NCBI RefSeq assembly: GCF_020386615.1
Contig: NZ_CP077769.1
Location: forward strand, 1,736,001-1,800,000
From: Chitinophaga pendula
Lineage (GTDB): Bacteria > Bacteroidota > Bacteroidia > Chitinophagales > Chitinophagaceae
Length of the DNA: 64,000 nt
Direction: 5' to 3'
Below are positions 50,312 through 60,500 of this stretch, in pieces (position 1 is the first letter of the stretch; every line of letters starts with the position of its first letter). The position numbers and the translations under genes were made by a program. The notes under the pieces are model-generated. The model was not told where the DNA came from and did no database searches. It saw nothing but the letters and a program-made list of their open reading frames with translations.

Positions 50312-50956
50312 AAGTGGGTTTTAAAACTTGGGAAAAATGATTTATCCGACGTTGGATAGGGTGATGAAGATAAAGAATATTTATTCATATTGGGCATATA
50401 AAATATCAAAAGATTTTATTAGTGTTAGGGTTACCTTAACGCTATAAAGCAGACGAGCGGCGGATGGAGATACCGGTACATGTATTGGATGGGAGTGGAT
50501 CGGTACCATTGGTATTGCGGTATTTACAGGAGGTATATACTGTTGATATTATGCGCGTGGATGCGCACCGGGACGATCATTATTTTTTTTTGTATGTGGA
50601 CAGCGGGGCGTGTGGATGGTGATGGATTTTTGCACCTGTGCTGCTGGGGTCCGGGCATCGCAGGCCGGTGCTGCGCGGTTATTCTGGTCGATGGATACAA
50701 GATAATAATGACCTATTGCGTTGTATTTTAAGGTAATCTTAATATACACGTATAGATATTTTATATAATTTTACTTTTTGGCAAGTGGAATAGGGGTAAA
50801 ACTATTTCCGTCCGTTATTATTGCGACGTATTTGCGACCTATATGCAGCCATGGGAAACCACTACTTGAACTAAGATCCGTTATGGGCTGTCATGATCAC
50901 CAGTATGGAACGAGGACGCAGCATTAAAGAAAACAACTAGAATAGTATTAGTATCT
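50312..50956. other. AT-rich stretch holding one regulator relic
   Basis: Apart from the AraC-family fragment at 50464-50622 there is no supportable gene. It should contain the promoter of the lanthipeptide gene (minus) and of the hydroxylase gene (plus), but no perfect TAnnTTTG element is seen near either. Confidence 0.5.
50464..50622 (+). pseudogene. AraC-family regulator, N-terminal relic
   Basis: 52 codons then TGA. The segment MRVDAHRDDHYFFLYVDSG matches the conserved start of the ligand-binding domain of Bacteroidota AraC-type regulators (…DAHRDDHY-hydrophobic-ESG). After the stop the downstream frames give only scrambled sequence, and the helix-turn-helix half is absent. Read as a truncated, frameshifted remnant rather than a functional small protein. 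Confidence 0.5.
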
Positions 50957-51886
50957 ATGACAGAGCAGCATTTGAGTTTGACTATCACTTACTTGTTCAG
51001 TATGGTCATTCTTCTCAGTCTGGCTGAGATGTATTTTAGCCACAAACATGATAGGAAGTTATATACCTGGAAAGACACCTGGACGAATATTTACCTGAGC
51101 GCTGTTAACTTCGTGGTAAATGCCTGTGTGAAGGTGGCTTCGTTTTTACTCTTGGATTATTGCTACCGTAATTTCCGTTTATTTGTTATACCGAATGTGT
51201 TTTTATACTGGGCGGTATTAGTGATCATGCAGGATTTCCTGTATTGGTTATTGCATTATGTGGGTCATATCAGCCGTTTTTTCTGGGCGGTGCATGTTAC
51301 GCATCATTCTTCTGAGCATTTTAATCTGACGACGGGATTCCGTTCGACGGTGTTTGAGCCGCTTTACCGTATGTTCTTTTTTGTGCCGTTGGCTTTGATG
51401 GGATATAATGCGGTGGATATCATGATTGCGTATTTTGTGACGCAGATATATGGCAACCTGGTACATACGCAGACGATTGGCAAGCTGCATCCTATCATAG
51501 AATATATTTTTGTGACGCCTTCCCATCACCGGGTGCATCATGCGCGTAATGTGCGTTACCTGGATAAGAACATGGGAATGTTGTTTATTCTCTGGGACCG
51601 TATGTTTGGTACTTTCCAGGAGGAGTTGCCGGAGGATAAGGTGGCTTATGGTTTATTTAAGCCATTGGAGGATAAGGGGCCTAGTAATATCATTTTCCAT
51701 GAGTTCATTGCTTTGCGGAAGGATATGAAGCGGACGGGCCGGTTTATGGAGAAGTTGAAGTATATCTTTTACGCGCCGGGATGGAGTCATGATGATACCA
51801 CGTTGACTGCCAAGAAGATGCAGCGGCAGTTGAAGGAGGATGAGGCTGGTATTGCGCCAGCGAATAGTTTACCGACTTTTAGTTAG
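50957..51886 (+). CDS. Sterol desaturase/fatty acid hydroxylase family membrane protein
   Basis: 309 residues with four or more hydrophobic segments. The di-iron histidine clusters HYVGH, HVTHH and HHRVHH are present in the order and spacing of the fatty acid hydroxylase superfamily, with a further conserved His in NLVHTQ. Bacteroidota members hydroxylate or desaturate lipids at the inner membrane; the exact substrate is unknown. Confidence 0.9.
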   Translation: MTEQHLSLTITYLFSMVILLSLAEMYFSHKHDRKLYTWKDTWTNIYLSAVNFVVNACVKVASFLLLDYCYRNFRLFVIPNVFLYWAVLVIMQDFLYWLLHYVGHISRFFWAVHVTHHSSEHFNLTTGFRSTVFEPLYRMFFFVPLALMGYNAVDIMIAYFVTQIYGNLVHTQTIGKLHPIIEYIFVTPSHHRVHHARNVRYLDKNMGMLFILWDRMFGTFQEELPEDKVAYGLFKPLEDKGPSNIIFHEFIALRKDMKRTGRFMEKLKYIFYAPGWSHDDTTLTAKKMQRQLKEDEAGIAPANSLPTFS

Positions 51887-51953
51887 CGATAATAATAGGG
51901 GGATAGCATTTTTGATTACGCCTGAAAATGAGTAATTTGAAAGGTGTTTAGTC

Positions 51954-54900
51954 ATGCTATTCCCTATGTCTGTTGAGAAAAATATTACCCCGACGCCTGT
52001 CAGCCGGCCATCCCAAGCCGTGGCAGATCATATAGCTCCGCAGGGAATATCCCGCGATGCGGTTCCTTTACAGCGGCAGGCTGTTACGCCAGCTGCTACT
52101 TCCACTTCTGTTTCTCCACCTGTTTCTTCAGTGCCTGGTAGCAATGATACTGGTATGCCGGATCAGCTGAAGAGTGGTGTAGAATATTTATCCGGGATGG
52201 ATCTTTCCGGAGTGAAGGTGCATTACAATTCTGATAAGCCAGCTCAGCTGGAGGCATTGGCCTATGCGCAAGGTAACGATATACACCTTGGACCTGGGGA
52301 GGAGCGTCATTTGCCACATGAGGCGTGGCATGTGGTGCAGCAGCGGCAGGGGCGGGTAGCGGCGACGCGGCAGCTACAGGCCGGCGTACCGGTGAATGAT
52401 GATCAGGGATTGGAGCGGGAAGCGGAAGTGATGGGAGGTAAGGCGCTGTCGGTATCGGCGCCGGTATCGTTTATGCCATCGCCGGCGGGTGGGGTATCTA
52501 TGGGGCCGGTGGTGCAGCGGGTGGATGCGTATGTGAAAGGTAACCGTAAGAAAAGGATGCGGTTCCGGGCGTTGTCGGACGGTACGTACAAGCATAGTGC
52601 GACCGGGGCGATATATGTGTATTCGTCCGGTCGTGCGAACGATGGCACGCTGACATTAAAACCGCAGCGGCGGGTAAGACCTACGCCGCCAAAGAAAAAG
52701 GTGACGAAGCCGACTACGGTACGGGATAATAAGAAAGCCCTTCGCCTGCAGAAGAAACCGGTGAAACTGAGAGGGGTATCGCCTGTGAGGCAGCAACAGC
52801 CGCAACGGCAACGGCAATCGCAACCGGTGCCCTTGTTTCCTGTAGCGATCACTTTTAATACGTTGAACCGGGTGCAGCAGGAGCAAGTGTTAGCATTGGC
52901 CAGGGATATCCTGGCTAATCAGCGCCCCGGGGTGGAGACCCATCTAGCCAAGTTAATTGTCAGTGAGGAGGGAGCGCTATATATGCAAGCCAGTCAACTG
53001 TATCATATGTTGAATGTTCCACGTACGCCACTAACTTCTATACGGGATCAGAGTAAACATTTCGATCAGCAGGTGGTCAACATCAATGCGATGATAGGAG
53101 GGTCTATTGACAAGCATCCCGGTACGAATATAGATTCGAAACAAGAGACAGAACCTACTTTTGATAATGGAGGAGGATTACTGATTGATTCGCATTATGT
53201 GGAAGCCAACCGTACAGCGGACAATCATGTGAGCAAAGGAACGGACAACCGGCTGGTGGCTATATTGGAAACGATGAATAATGCGGATAAAGTGAAATGC
53301 CGGTGGGTGCTATTTGCCTATATGCACCTGGAGCATGGGATGACCCTTTACGAGGTGTTGCGATCGGTAAGTTCGTTGATGCCATTCGATCAGGAAGGGA
53401 TTGCCATTTATGATCTGATACCTGGCAATGTGATGGAGAAGATGGGTTGGGCTATTAAGTTATCTGATTTGCTGAACAGCGAACACCTTACCATACTGGC
53501 CAGGGCGTTGCACGGGAATATAGATGAGTTGCGGGCATTAGTAGGCAAAGTGCCGGATTTCGTTATTAATGCTATCGCGAGGGGTATTAATTCGCTGAAG
53601 GAAGGTACGCGACGTGTAAAAGAGAAAGATACCTGGTTTGCTTCGGAACCGGATGTATTGGTAGCGGAGACGAGTGACGAAGATCTGGCGGCTATTAAGC
53701 AACTGGAGCAGGAAAATGAAGATCAGCGAAGCGATTACTATCAGCAACTGCAGGCCAGATTTGAAGGGAATCCACCTGCATATTTATTACTTAAAATGGT
53801 ATGGGGAGGTCTTTATGATACAGGTGGTTCGGGATGGGCGGCAGGCATCAATACGGCGCTGACGGCACCGGAAGACAGGGAGGACGGCAGTACGCTGGCG
53901 GGACCTTATGTAAGTGGGGTGAGTGGCGAGACTTTAAAAGAAAGTATCGCTAAGATATCGGAAGGTTTAGGTGAATATGATTTTGGTTCTTCTGTAGAGG
54001 ATAAGAAAGATGAGGTGGATGCGCTGGTAGCAACTGATATTTCCGGTGCATACGGTATCAACAAATATATTAGCGGTAGTTATACAAAGATCAGCAATAC
54101 GTTGGATGCACCCTGGGAGGTAGGGGATCAGGAAGTATTTAAGACTGTCCAGGGGGCTATCCGGGGATTGGAGGCGTTGCCGGTATATGAGGGATGGGTA
54201 TATAGGCAGGAGAAAGATGTGCAGAATTTTGTGCCTGGGGAGGTGATTTCGCCAGGTACTTTATGGAGTGCGGCGAGGGCGCCGCGATTCGGCGCACAGT
54301 TTGACCGGCAGGGAAGCGGTACCCTGTATATTATCAATAGTATGTATACCGGTAAGGATGTGCAATTGCTGGCCGGCAAGTTGAAATGGTATCAGCGGGA
54401 GGTATTGTTCCCTCCTTATGTAAGATTTGTGGTCGAGCATAGACAGCAACATGGGAATAACGGTATTGCCTATATATTAAAAGAGTTGCCGCCATCAGGC
54501 CCGCCGTTGACGGAGGAGACTTTGCAGCAGGCGATCGGCACTACTCAACTGGAGGTACAGGAGGTAAAGACCTTTATTGACAAATCGCATTATGATACCG
54601 GTATTGATAAATACAATACTTCCAGTCAATGGACTTCTCAGGAAGCTTTTGGGCAGGGAATAGAAACGTTACGCAGTGGTATTCACCATCCGAAGGAGTT
54701 GTACGGTTTGCATAAGTTCCGGCAGTGGCAGTCGGTATTGCGGCAACAGGAGAATGTGCAGGCCCTGGGTGAGTTATGGACGATACAGGGATTTATGTCG
54801 CTGGCGAAAAAACTGCTCGGTAAGAATGCGCTCCGCGACGACTATAGTGGTTGGGGGGATCCCAACGGGTATGAGCTGACTGATCCGGAGGTACTAGCTT

Positions 54901-55472
54901 TGCAGCAGAAAGGATTAAATGTGAATCCGCGTTTTCCGAAATCGGCGCTGGTAGATGACTGGGAGGATAAGTTAGATGCGAACTGGGTATCGGAAATAGA
55001 AGATGAGATTCTCAATAAGAGGTATTTTAGCTGTGCTTTAGGCGATCTGCAAGCATTACTGCCGGCGTTGAAGCCGGGACAACAGATCCGGTATGATGTC
55101 TTTTATCCGCATAGCAACAGCGGAGAGGTGTCTCAGGCGCTTACGACAACACTACAGCAATATAGAGCAGGGTTTACAAACGGCCATCAACAGTTTATGC
55201 TACTTCTTGGTACGGGGCAGGTGAATGTGAGGAGTTATAACCGGCAGGTTGCCGGGCTGGCGGCTAACCTGCAGCAGGACCTGGTTGCTATCCATCCATT
55301 TGAAGACGGTAACGGTCGTATCAGTCGTATGTATATGTACAAGGCGCTGCAACATTATTCCTTCCATACGCAGGGGCTTAACAAGCTGCCGGTGATCGAT
55401 AACACCGGTGGCGACCTTACTAGCAGTAAGGATGCCTGGGCGCAGATGTTGGCGGATAAGGTTCAAGCGTAG
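51954..55472 (+). CDS. DUF4157 protein with ADP-ribosyltransferase-like and Fic domains
   Basis: 1172 residues, no signal peptide. Residues about 60-150 are a DUF4157 domain (GVKVHYNSDKPAQL; HEAWHVVQQ with HExxH), the N-terminal module of many extracellular-contraction-system cargos. A basic Pro/Gln-rich linker follows (about 230-290), then about 400 residues of unrecognised helical sequence. Around 680-840 the pattern fits an ADP-ribosyltransferase: Arg751 in VYRQ, S766 to S772 in SPGTLWS, and Gln814-Arg-Glu816 before VLFPPY, a QxE triad. The C-terminus has a Fic signature HPFEDGNGR (H1114-R1122) with a further Arg at 1125. Fic enzymes transfer AMP or related groups to Ser, Thr or Tyr. Function as a delivered effector is inferred. 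A second ATG is at 51966. Confidence 0.8.
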   Translation: MLFPMSVEKNITPTPVSRPSQAVADHIAPQGISRDAVPLQRQAVTPAATSTSVSPPVSSVPGSNDTGMPDQLKSGVEYLSGMDLSGVKVHYNSDKPAQLEALAYAQGNDIHLGPGEERHLPHEAWHVVQQRQGRVAATRQLQAGVPVNDDQGLEREAEVMGGKALSVSAPVSFMPSPAGGVSMGPVVQRVDAYVKGNRKKRMRFRALSDGTYKHSATGAIYVYSSGRANDGTLTLKPQRRVRPTPPKKKVTKPTTVRDNKKALRLQKKPVKLRGVSPVRQQQPQRQRQSQPVPLFPVAITFNTLNRVQQEQVLALARDILANQRPGVETHLAKLIVSEEGALYMQASQLYHMLNVPRTPLTSIRDQSKHFDQQVVNINAMIGGSIDKHPGTNIDSKQETEPTFDNGGGLLIDSHYVEANRTADNHVSKGTDNRLVAILETMNNADKVKCRWVLFAYMHLEHGMTLYEVLRSVSSLMPFDQEGIAIYDLIPGNVMEKMGWAIKLSDLLNSEHLTILARALHGNIDELRALVGKVPDFVINAIARGINSLKEGTRRVKEKDTWFASEPDVLVAETSDEDLAAIKQLEQENEDQRSDYYQQLQARFEGNPPAYLLLKMVWGGLYDTGGSGWAAGINTALTAPEDREDGSTLAGPYVSGVSGETLKESIAKISEGLGEYDFGSSVEDKKDEVDALVATDISGAYGINKYISGSYTKISNTLDAPWEVGDQEVFKTVQGAIRGLEALPVYEGWVYRQEKDVQNFVPGEVISPGTLWSAARAPRFGAQFDRQGSGTLYIINSMYTGKDVQLLAGKLKWYQREVLFPPYVRFVVEHRQQHGNNGIAYILKELPPSGPPLTEETLQQAIGTTQLEVQEVKTFIDKSHYDTGIDKYNTSSQWTSQEAFGQGIETLRSGIHHPKELYGLHKFRQWQSVLRQQENVQALGELWTIQGFMSLAKKLLGKNALRDDYSGWGDPNGYELTDPEVLALQQKGLNVNPRFPKSALVDDWEDKLDANWVSEIEDEILNKRYFSCALGDLQALLPALKPGQQIRYDVFYPHSNSGEVSQALTTTLQQYRAGFTNGHQQFMLLLGTGQVNVRSYNRQVAGLAANLQQDLVAIHPFEDGNGRISRMYMYKALQHYSFHTQGLNKLPVIDNTGGDLTSSKDAWAQMLADKVQA

Positions 55473-55476
55473 GGTA

Positions 55477-56466
55477 TTACCAGCCGGTATATACTTCACC
55501 GGATTGCAAGGCGTGCAAGCTACCATGTAGTAATCCTTCCTGCTGCATACGTTGGAGTTCCCGCAGCGGTTCGCCTACAGGTTCGTCGCTGAGGTCCAGG
55601 GTGCCATAGTGCATAGGAATGAGTACTTTCGCCATTAGCTCGTTGGCAGCGATTACTGCATTGGCCGGGGAGATGTGGGCGGGGGACATGAACCATTCGG
55701 GTTTATATGCACCGGCGCCGATGATAGCTACATCGATGTGTGGGAATAAGATGTGTGCGGTTTTAAAGTGATCGCCATAACCGGTATCTCCGCTGAAATA
55801 AATTGTTTTGTTTTCACTCTTTAATACAAAAGCTCCCCATAGTCGTTTATTCGTATCATTTAGTCCGCGTCTGCTCCAGTGTCGGGATGGCAGGAAGTAA
55901 ATCTGCAGTGGTGCAGGTGTGTGGTATTGCTGGTACCAGCCGGCGGTCTGTAATTTGGTATTGCCTATCCACTGGCGTAGGAGGGTCTCCATGCGGAGGC
56001 CGGTGAGTACTGTGATGGCGGGATTACCGGAGATGACGGCCCGGACAGATTTTTTCTGGCAATGATCCTGGTGATCGTGAGAAATCAGCAGGTAGTCGAG
56101 GTCTTTGAATACTTCGGCAGGGAAGGGCGGTGGCGTATACCGTTTAACGAAAGGTACTTTAAAGAAGATGGGATCTATCAGCATACGTATGCCTGCTATC
56201 CGGATGTAGAAAGAGGCATGTCCCAGCCATACTATACAGTCTTCTTCCTGCTGCAGAAAGCGGGTATCGGTATAGGTCTGGAGGCGGAAGGTATCCTGTT
56301 GTTTTTCCAGTTTTTGTGGCTGCGGGCCCCATTTCCATTTTAATACGTCCCAGAGGCGGGGGATGAAGGGGAATTCGTGATTGACAAATCGTCCATCGGC
56401 AGTTAAGGGTGTGCCTGGCCAGCCTGGTTTGATGGTCTGTAATTCACTATTCTGTATGTAGTTCAC
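55477..56466 (-). CDS. MBL-fold hydrolase (UlaG/NAPE-PLD-like)
   Basis: 329 residues. The metal ligands appear as SHDHQDH (HxHxDH) near residue 130, with further conserved elements PSRHWSRRG, YFSGDTGYG and IPMHYGTLDL. This pattern fits the beta-lactamase-superfamily branch related to NAPE-specific phospholipase D and UlaG. No signal peptide. The substrate may be a phospholipid or phosphodiester. It is convergent with the DUF4157 gene, 4 bp apart. Confidence 0.88.
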   Translation of the reverse strand: MNYIQNSELQTIKPGWPGTPLTADGRFVNHEFPFIPRLWDVLKWKWGPQPQKLEKQQDTFRLQTYTDTRFLQQEEDCIVWLGHASFYIRIAGIRMLIDPIFFKVPFVKRYTPPPFPAEVFKDLDYLLISHDHQDHCQKKSVRAVISGNPAITVLTGLRMETLLRQWIGNTKLQTAGWYQQYHTPAPLQIYFLPSRHWSRRGLNDTNKRLWGAFVLKSENKTIYFSGDTGYGDHFKTAHILFPHIDVAIIGAGAYKPEWFMSPAHISPANAVIAANELMAKVLIPMHYGTLDLSDEPVGEPLRELQRMQQEGLLHGSLHALQSGEVYTGW

Positions 56467-56515
56467 TATCCGTCGTATTTACAGGTGAATATGCAAAAAT
56501 AGCGGATTTTACTGC

Positions 56516-56523
56516 TACCTTTG
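56516..56523 (+). promoter_or_regulatory. -7 promoter element of the ABC ATPase gene
   Basis: TACCTTTG matches TAnnTTTG exactly. It supports the ATG at 56581 as the start, because the upstream in-frame TTG at 56521 would overlap the element. Confidence 0.5.
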
Positions 56524-56580
56524 TTTTTATGCCTTGACAAAGGTGATCATTTATTCAGCTATAAACGAGCGTCAGCAGAT

Positions 56581-57543
56581 ATGAGTTTTTTACAGGTAGT
56601 AGCCGCGGAGCAAAAGCAGGGGGAGCAGTATGTATTGCAGGATATCAGTTTTACGCAATTGCCATTGCAGCATATTGCCATTGCTGGTGAGACGGGTTCG
56701 GGTAAGAGTACGTTGATGAAAGCGATCGGCGGGTTGGTGCAACTGGATGCCGGGCAGGTATTGTTTGAAGGTAACAAGGTGAAGGGGCCGCTGGATGTGT
56801 TGATACCCGGTCATCCGGGGATCGCTTACCTGTCGCAGCATTTTGAGTTGCGGCATAATTACTATGTGGAAGAGGTATTGTCTTATGCCGATAAATTGCC
56901 GGTAGGGGAAGCGGAGAAAGTTTATGAGGTATGCCGGATCAGTCATTTACTGCAGCGTCGTACGGAGCAGGTATCGGGTGGAGAGAAGCAGCGTATTGCG
57001 CTGGCGCGGCTGCTGGTGACCAATCCCAGGTTGTTGTTGCTCGATGAGCCATACTCCAACCTGGATATGATCCATAAAGGTATTCTGAAGTCGGTGATCG
57101 CCGATGTCAGCGAACGGTTGGGTACGACCTGTATATTGGTATCTCATGATCCGCTGGACATACTTTCCTGGGCGGAGTTGTTGTTGATTATGCGGGCGGG
57201 TAAGGTGGTACAGCAGGGGGCCCCCCAGGTGTTGTATCATCAGCCAGTGGATGAGTATGTAGCGGCATTACTGGGTATTTACAACCTGATCGATACGGCA
57301 CTCATCGCGGGATTGCCGGCGGGGAAACGGCTGTTCCTGCGTCCGGAGCAGCTGCGGGTGGTATCCAAAGCGAAAGGTGTACTGGCAGGTAAGGCGACGC
57401 GGATCACCTGGTATGGCAGTTATGAGGAAGTGCAGGTGAATGTGGGGGAACTATCGCTGGTGGTGCGGACACCGGTAGGCGTGGTAAAAAAGGGTGGTAT
57501 GGTGTACCTTGGTATTCCGGAAGAGGATCATTGGTTCCTGTAG
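56581..57543 (+). CDS. ABC transporter ATP-binding protein
   Basis: 320 residues. Walker A GETGSGKS near residue 42, Q-loop in YLSQHFEL, signature VSGGEKQR, Walker B LLLLDEP and switch SHDPLD are all intact. A C-terminal TOBE-like domain (FLRPEQLRVV…GKATRITWYGSYEEVQV) is typical of importers of the iron, molybdate, sulphate, sugar or polyamine type. No permease or binding protein lies nearby, so the partner and substrate cannot be told. Confidence 0.9.
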   Translation: MSFLQVVAAEQKQGEQYVLQDISFTQLPLQHIAIAGETGSGKSTLMKAIGGLVQLDAGQVLFEGNKVKGPLDVLIPGHPGIAYLSQHFELRHNYYVEEVLSYADKLPVGEAEKVYEVCRISHLLQRRTEQVSGGEKQRIALARLLVTNPRLLLLDEPYSNLDMIHKGILKSVIADVSERLGTTCILVSHDPLDILSWAELLLIMRAGKVVQQGAPQVLYHQPVDEYVAALLGIYNLIDTALIAGLPAGKRLFLRPEQLRVVSKAKGVLAGKATRITWYGSYEEVQVNVGELSLVVRTPVGVVKKGGMVYLGIPEEDHWFL

Positions 57544-57545
57544 TG

Positions 57546-60500
57546 TTAATGCGGATCGTGTTGCAGCAGCGACAGCAGTGCTGCTTTGTTGAGTGTAGCC
57601 AGTAGCGCGCTATCGGTTTGTATGAGATCGTCAGCAAGGTCTTTTTTGCTGGTTTGTAATTTGACTATTTTCTCTTCTATTGTATCGGGGCAGATGAGCC
57701 GGACGGCGACTACATGTTTTTCCTGGCCGATGCGGTAAGAGCGGTCGATTGCTTGTTGTTCGACGGCCGGATTCCACCAGGGTTCTATGATATAGACATA
57801 GTCGGCGGCAGTCAGGTTGAGGCCGGTGCCCCCTGCTTTGAGGCTGATGAGGAACACGCGTTTTTCGGGATTCTCCTGGAATTCATTCACTACCTTACCC
57901 CGTTGCAGGGTTTTTCCTGATAGCCAGCAGTAGCCGATGCATAATTCTTCCAATGCGGCTTTGACAAGTTCGAGCATGCCGACGAACTGAGAGAATACAA
58001 GTATTTTATGTTGCGGGGATTTGCTCTGTATCTGTTCCAGGAGCATATCCAGTTTGGCGGAGTCATTGATTGTTTTTACCTCATCTTTTACTAGTACGGG
58101 TGCATCACATATCTGGCGCAGCCTGATCAGACCTTTCAGTATATGCATGGGCGTTTTAGTACTGTCGTCAGCCATGGAGGTTTTGATCATTTCCCTGATC
58201 TCTTCTTCATGCTTATGGTAGATCTCCTGTTGCGCCTGTTTCATTTCACAATACAATACCATTTCTGTTTTCTCCGGTAGTTCGGTGGCTACCTGTTGTT
58301 TGGTACGACGAAGTACAAAAGGTTTTATGCGGGTTTGCAGTTCTTTAGCGCGTCTACTGTCTTTGAATTTGTCTATCGGGGAGGAATAGATATCCTTAAA
58401 GTACTGTTTGTTGCCCAGCAGGCCGGGACAGGCGAATGACAGTTGTGCATAGAGATCGAAGGTATTGTTTTCGATGGGAGTGCCGGTGATGGCGATCTTG
58501 TTGCGGGACTGTAAAAGCCTGGCTGCCTTATAGCGTTGGGAGCCAGGATTTTTGATATGCTGTGATTCATCGAGGAAGACGTAATTAAAGACATATGTTT
58601 TCAGGAAGGTGATATCTGCCAGCAAGGTGCCGTAGGTGGTGAGTATTACCTCGTGTTGATCAAATACTGCTGTATTTTTCGCTCTATCGGCTCCATAGAT
58701 GGTATGGACGTGGATGGAAGGTGCGAACTTCTGCAGTTCCTGTTGCCAGTTGAAGATCAGGGAGGAGGGTACTACCAGCAGGTTGGTATTGTGTGATACT
58801 TTTTCCCGCTGGGAGAGGATAAAGGCGATGATCTGGATGGTTTTGCCTAAACCCATATCGTCTGCCAGGCAGCCACCGAAGTTGCAATCATCCAGGAAGT
58901 TAAGCCAGTTGAGGCCCAGTTGCTGATAGGGGCGGAGGGTGGTCTGTAAGGCGGCAGGTACGGGGATGGCCGGGATGGCATCGAAGTTGCTTAACTTTTC
59001 TTCATAGGCCCTGATCTCTGTTTGTACCTCTGCGGACAATACTTCTTCCTCATACAAGGCAGTTATGGACGAAAAATTGATCTTATAGGTATGCAGCAGG
59101 TCGTCGGGGCCGATATCACCTGATTTGAAATAGGCATCAAAACGTTCGAGCCATTCGGCTGGCAGCAGGCCTATAGTACCATCGTCGAGCTGTACATACC
59201 TGCGTTTGTCGCGGACAGCTTTGTGCAGGTGTTTGAGGGAGGCTTTCTTCTTACCATAGCGTACATCTATGCGGGTATCGAACCAGTTGACCCCACTGAT
59301 CACTTGTACTTTCACTTCGGGTTTGTACTGGCTGAGTTTATTATCTGAAAGTTCGTTGAAGCCCAGTATCTGTATACCTTCCTGGCGCCAGCGTTCGAAA
59401 GTATCGAGGAACCAGGCATCGTCGAGGAACCGTTTTTTATGCAAGTAGAAATAATCTATCGACTTCTCCTGTGCCTGTTCCATAAAGAACGGATGCTGGC
59501 GGACGATGAGCGAAATAAAGTCTTTTTCGGCTGCATCCTCTCTTTTAACCATGAATTCTTTGCCTTTGTGGTCGACGCCATACACCTGCTGATTAGAACG
59601 TACGGATACTTCGACATCGCCGTATCGCATGATGGGTATCAGCATTACATGAGGGCCGAAGTCGGACAGGTAGATGAAACGTTCCGGCGCTTGCTGGAAA
59701 CCGTATTGGCGGAGCTGGTCATTGGTAGCTGGTGGAATATGTTTGTACTCGACGGGGGTATGTAATGCTATTTTATGTAACAAGGCATTACGGAAGGCCT
59801 GGTACTTGGATTGATGAATCAGTAGTCTGCCTGGCCGCTTCCGGAAGAACTGTATGAGCTGCAGGGTGCTCAGCTGATCTACCAGGAAGAAGGTGCCTGC
59901 ATCGTGCATGAAATATCCGAAGCGTATATCCAGTTCGTATAGCGAGTAACTGCGATCCCGGATGTGCAGCTGCCCGGACCATGCATAAAATTCCCCTTCT
60001 TTGTCAACGCTTAGTTTGACCTGCATCTCATCGGTACTGAACTGTATGGGTACGATGTTGGTTGCGGTTACATTTTCTGCTGCTGCAGCGTCGTGATAAT
60101 ATATAGGTAGCTTGTCTGGATTGCGGATGATCGCTTTAAGATTTTGGATGACGGTCGCTATCTGTTTGTTGTCGATGTTGTTTTGTAACCTGGAGATGGC
60201 GGTGTAACATTTCAGTGCGGCCGGGTCTTCTTTTTCCCAGATGACATCGAGCGGGTTGACGGCTGAGAGTGGATTTTTGACCTTTCCTTCTTTAGTGGTC
60301 GCTGCGGTATAGAGTTCAGCTACCACATGTCTATAATATTTATGTTGGCGGATGACGAGCAGGCGGGTAGCGGCTACGTCGCCTGTGTGATCTGTATCCG
60401 GTGGCATCGGCGAGGAAGACAGCAGGAGGGAGGACAGCTGTTGCAGGCTTTCATCCGTAACGGGCAGCAGGTTGCTGGTACGAGGTATGATATTGACCTG

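Noticed and set aside
50480..50731. Cys/Trp-rich 83-codon plus-strand frame that might be read as a small peptide
   Set aside because: It lies over the AraC relic in another frame, has no leader-like pattern, and its composition follows from the G/T-rich DNA.
52050..52420. HEAWH in the DUF4157 region as proof of an active zinc protease
   Set aside because: The motif is a family signature of DUF4157, and without a third ligand visible the protease activity cannot be claimed.
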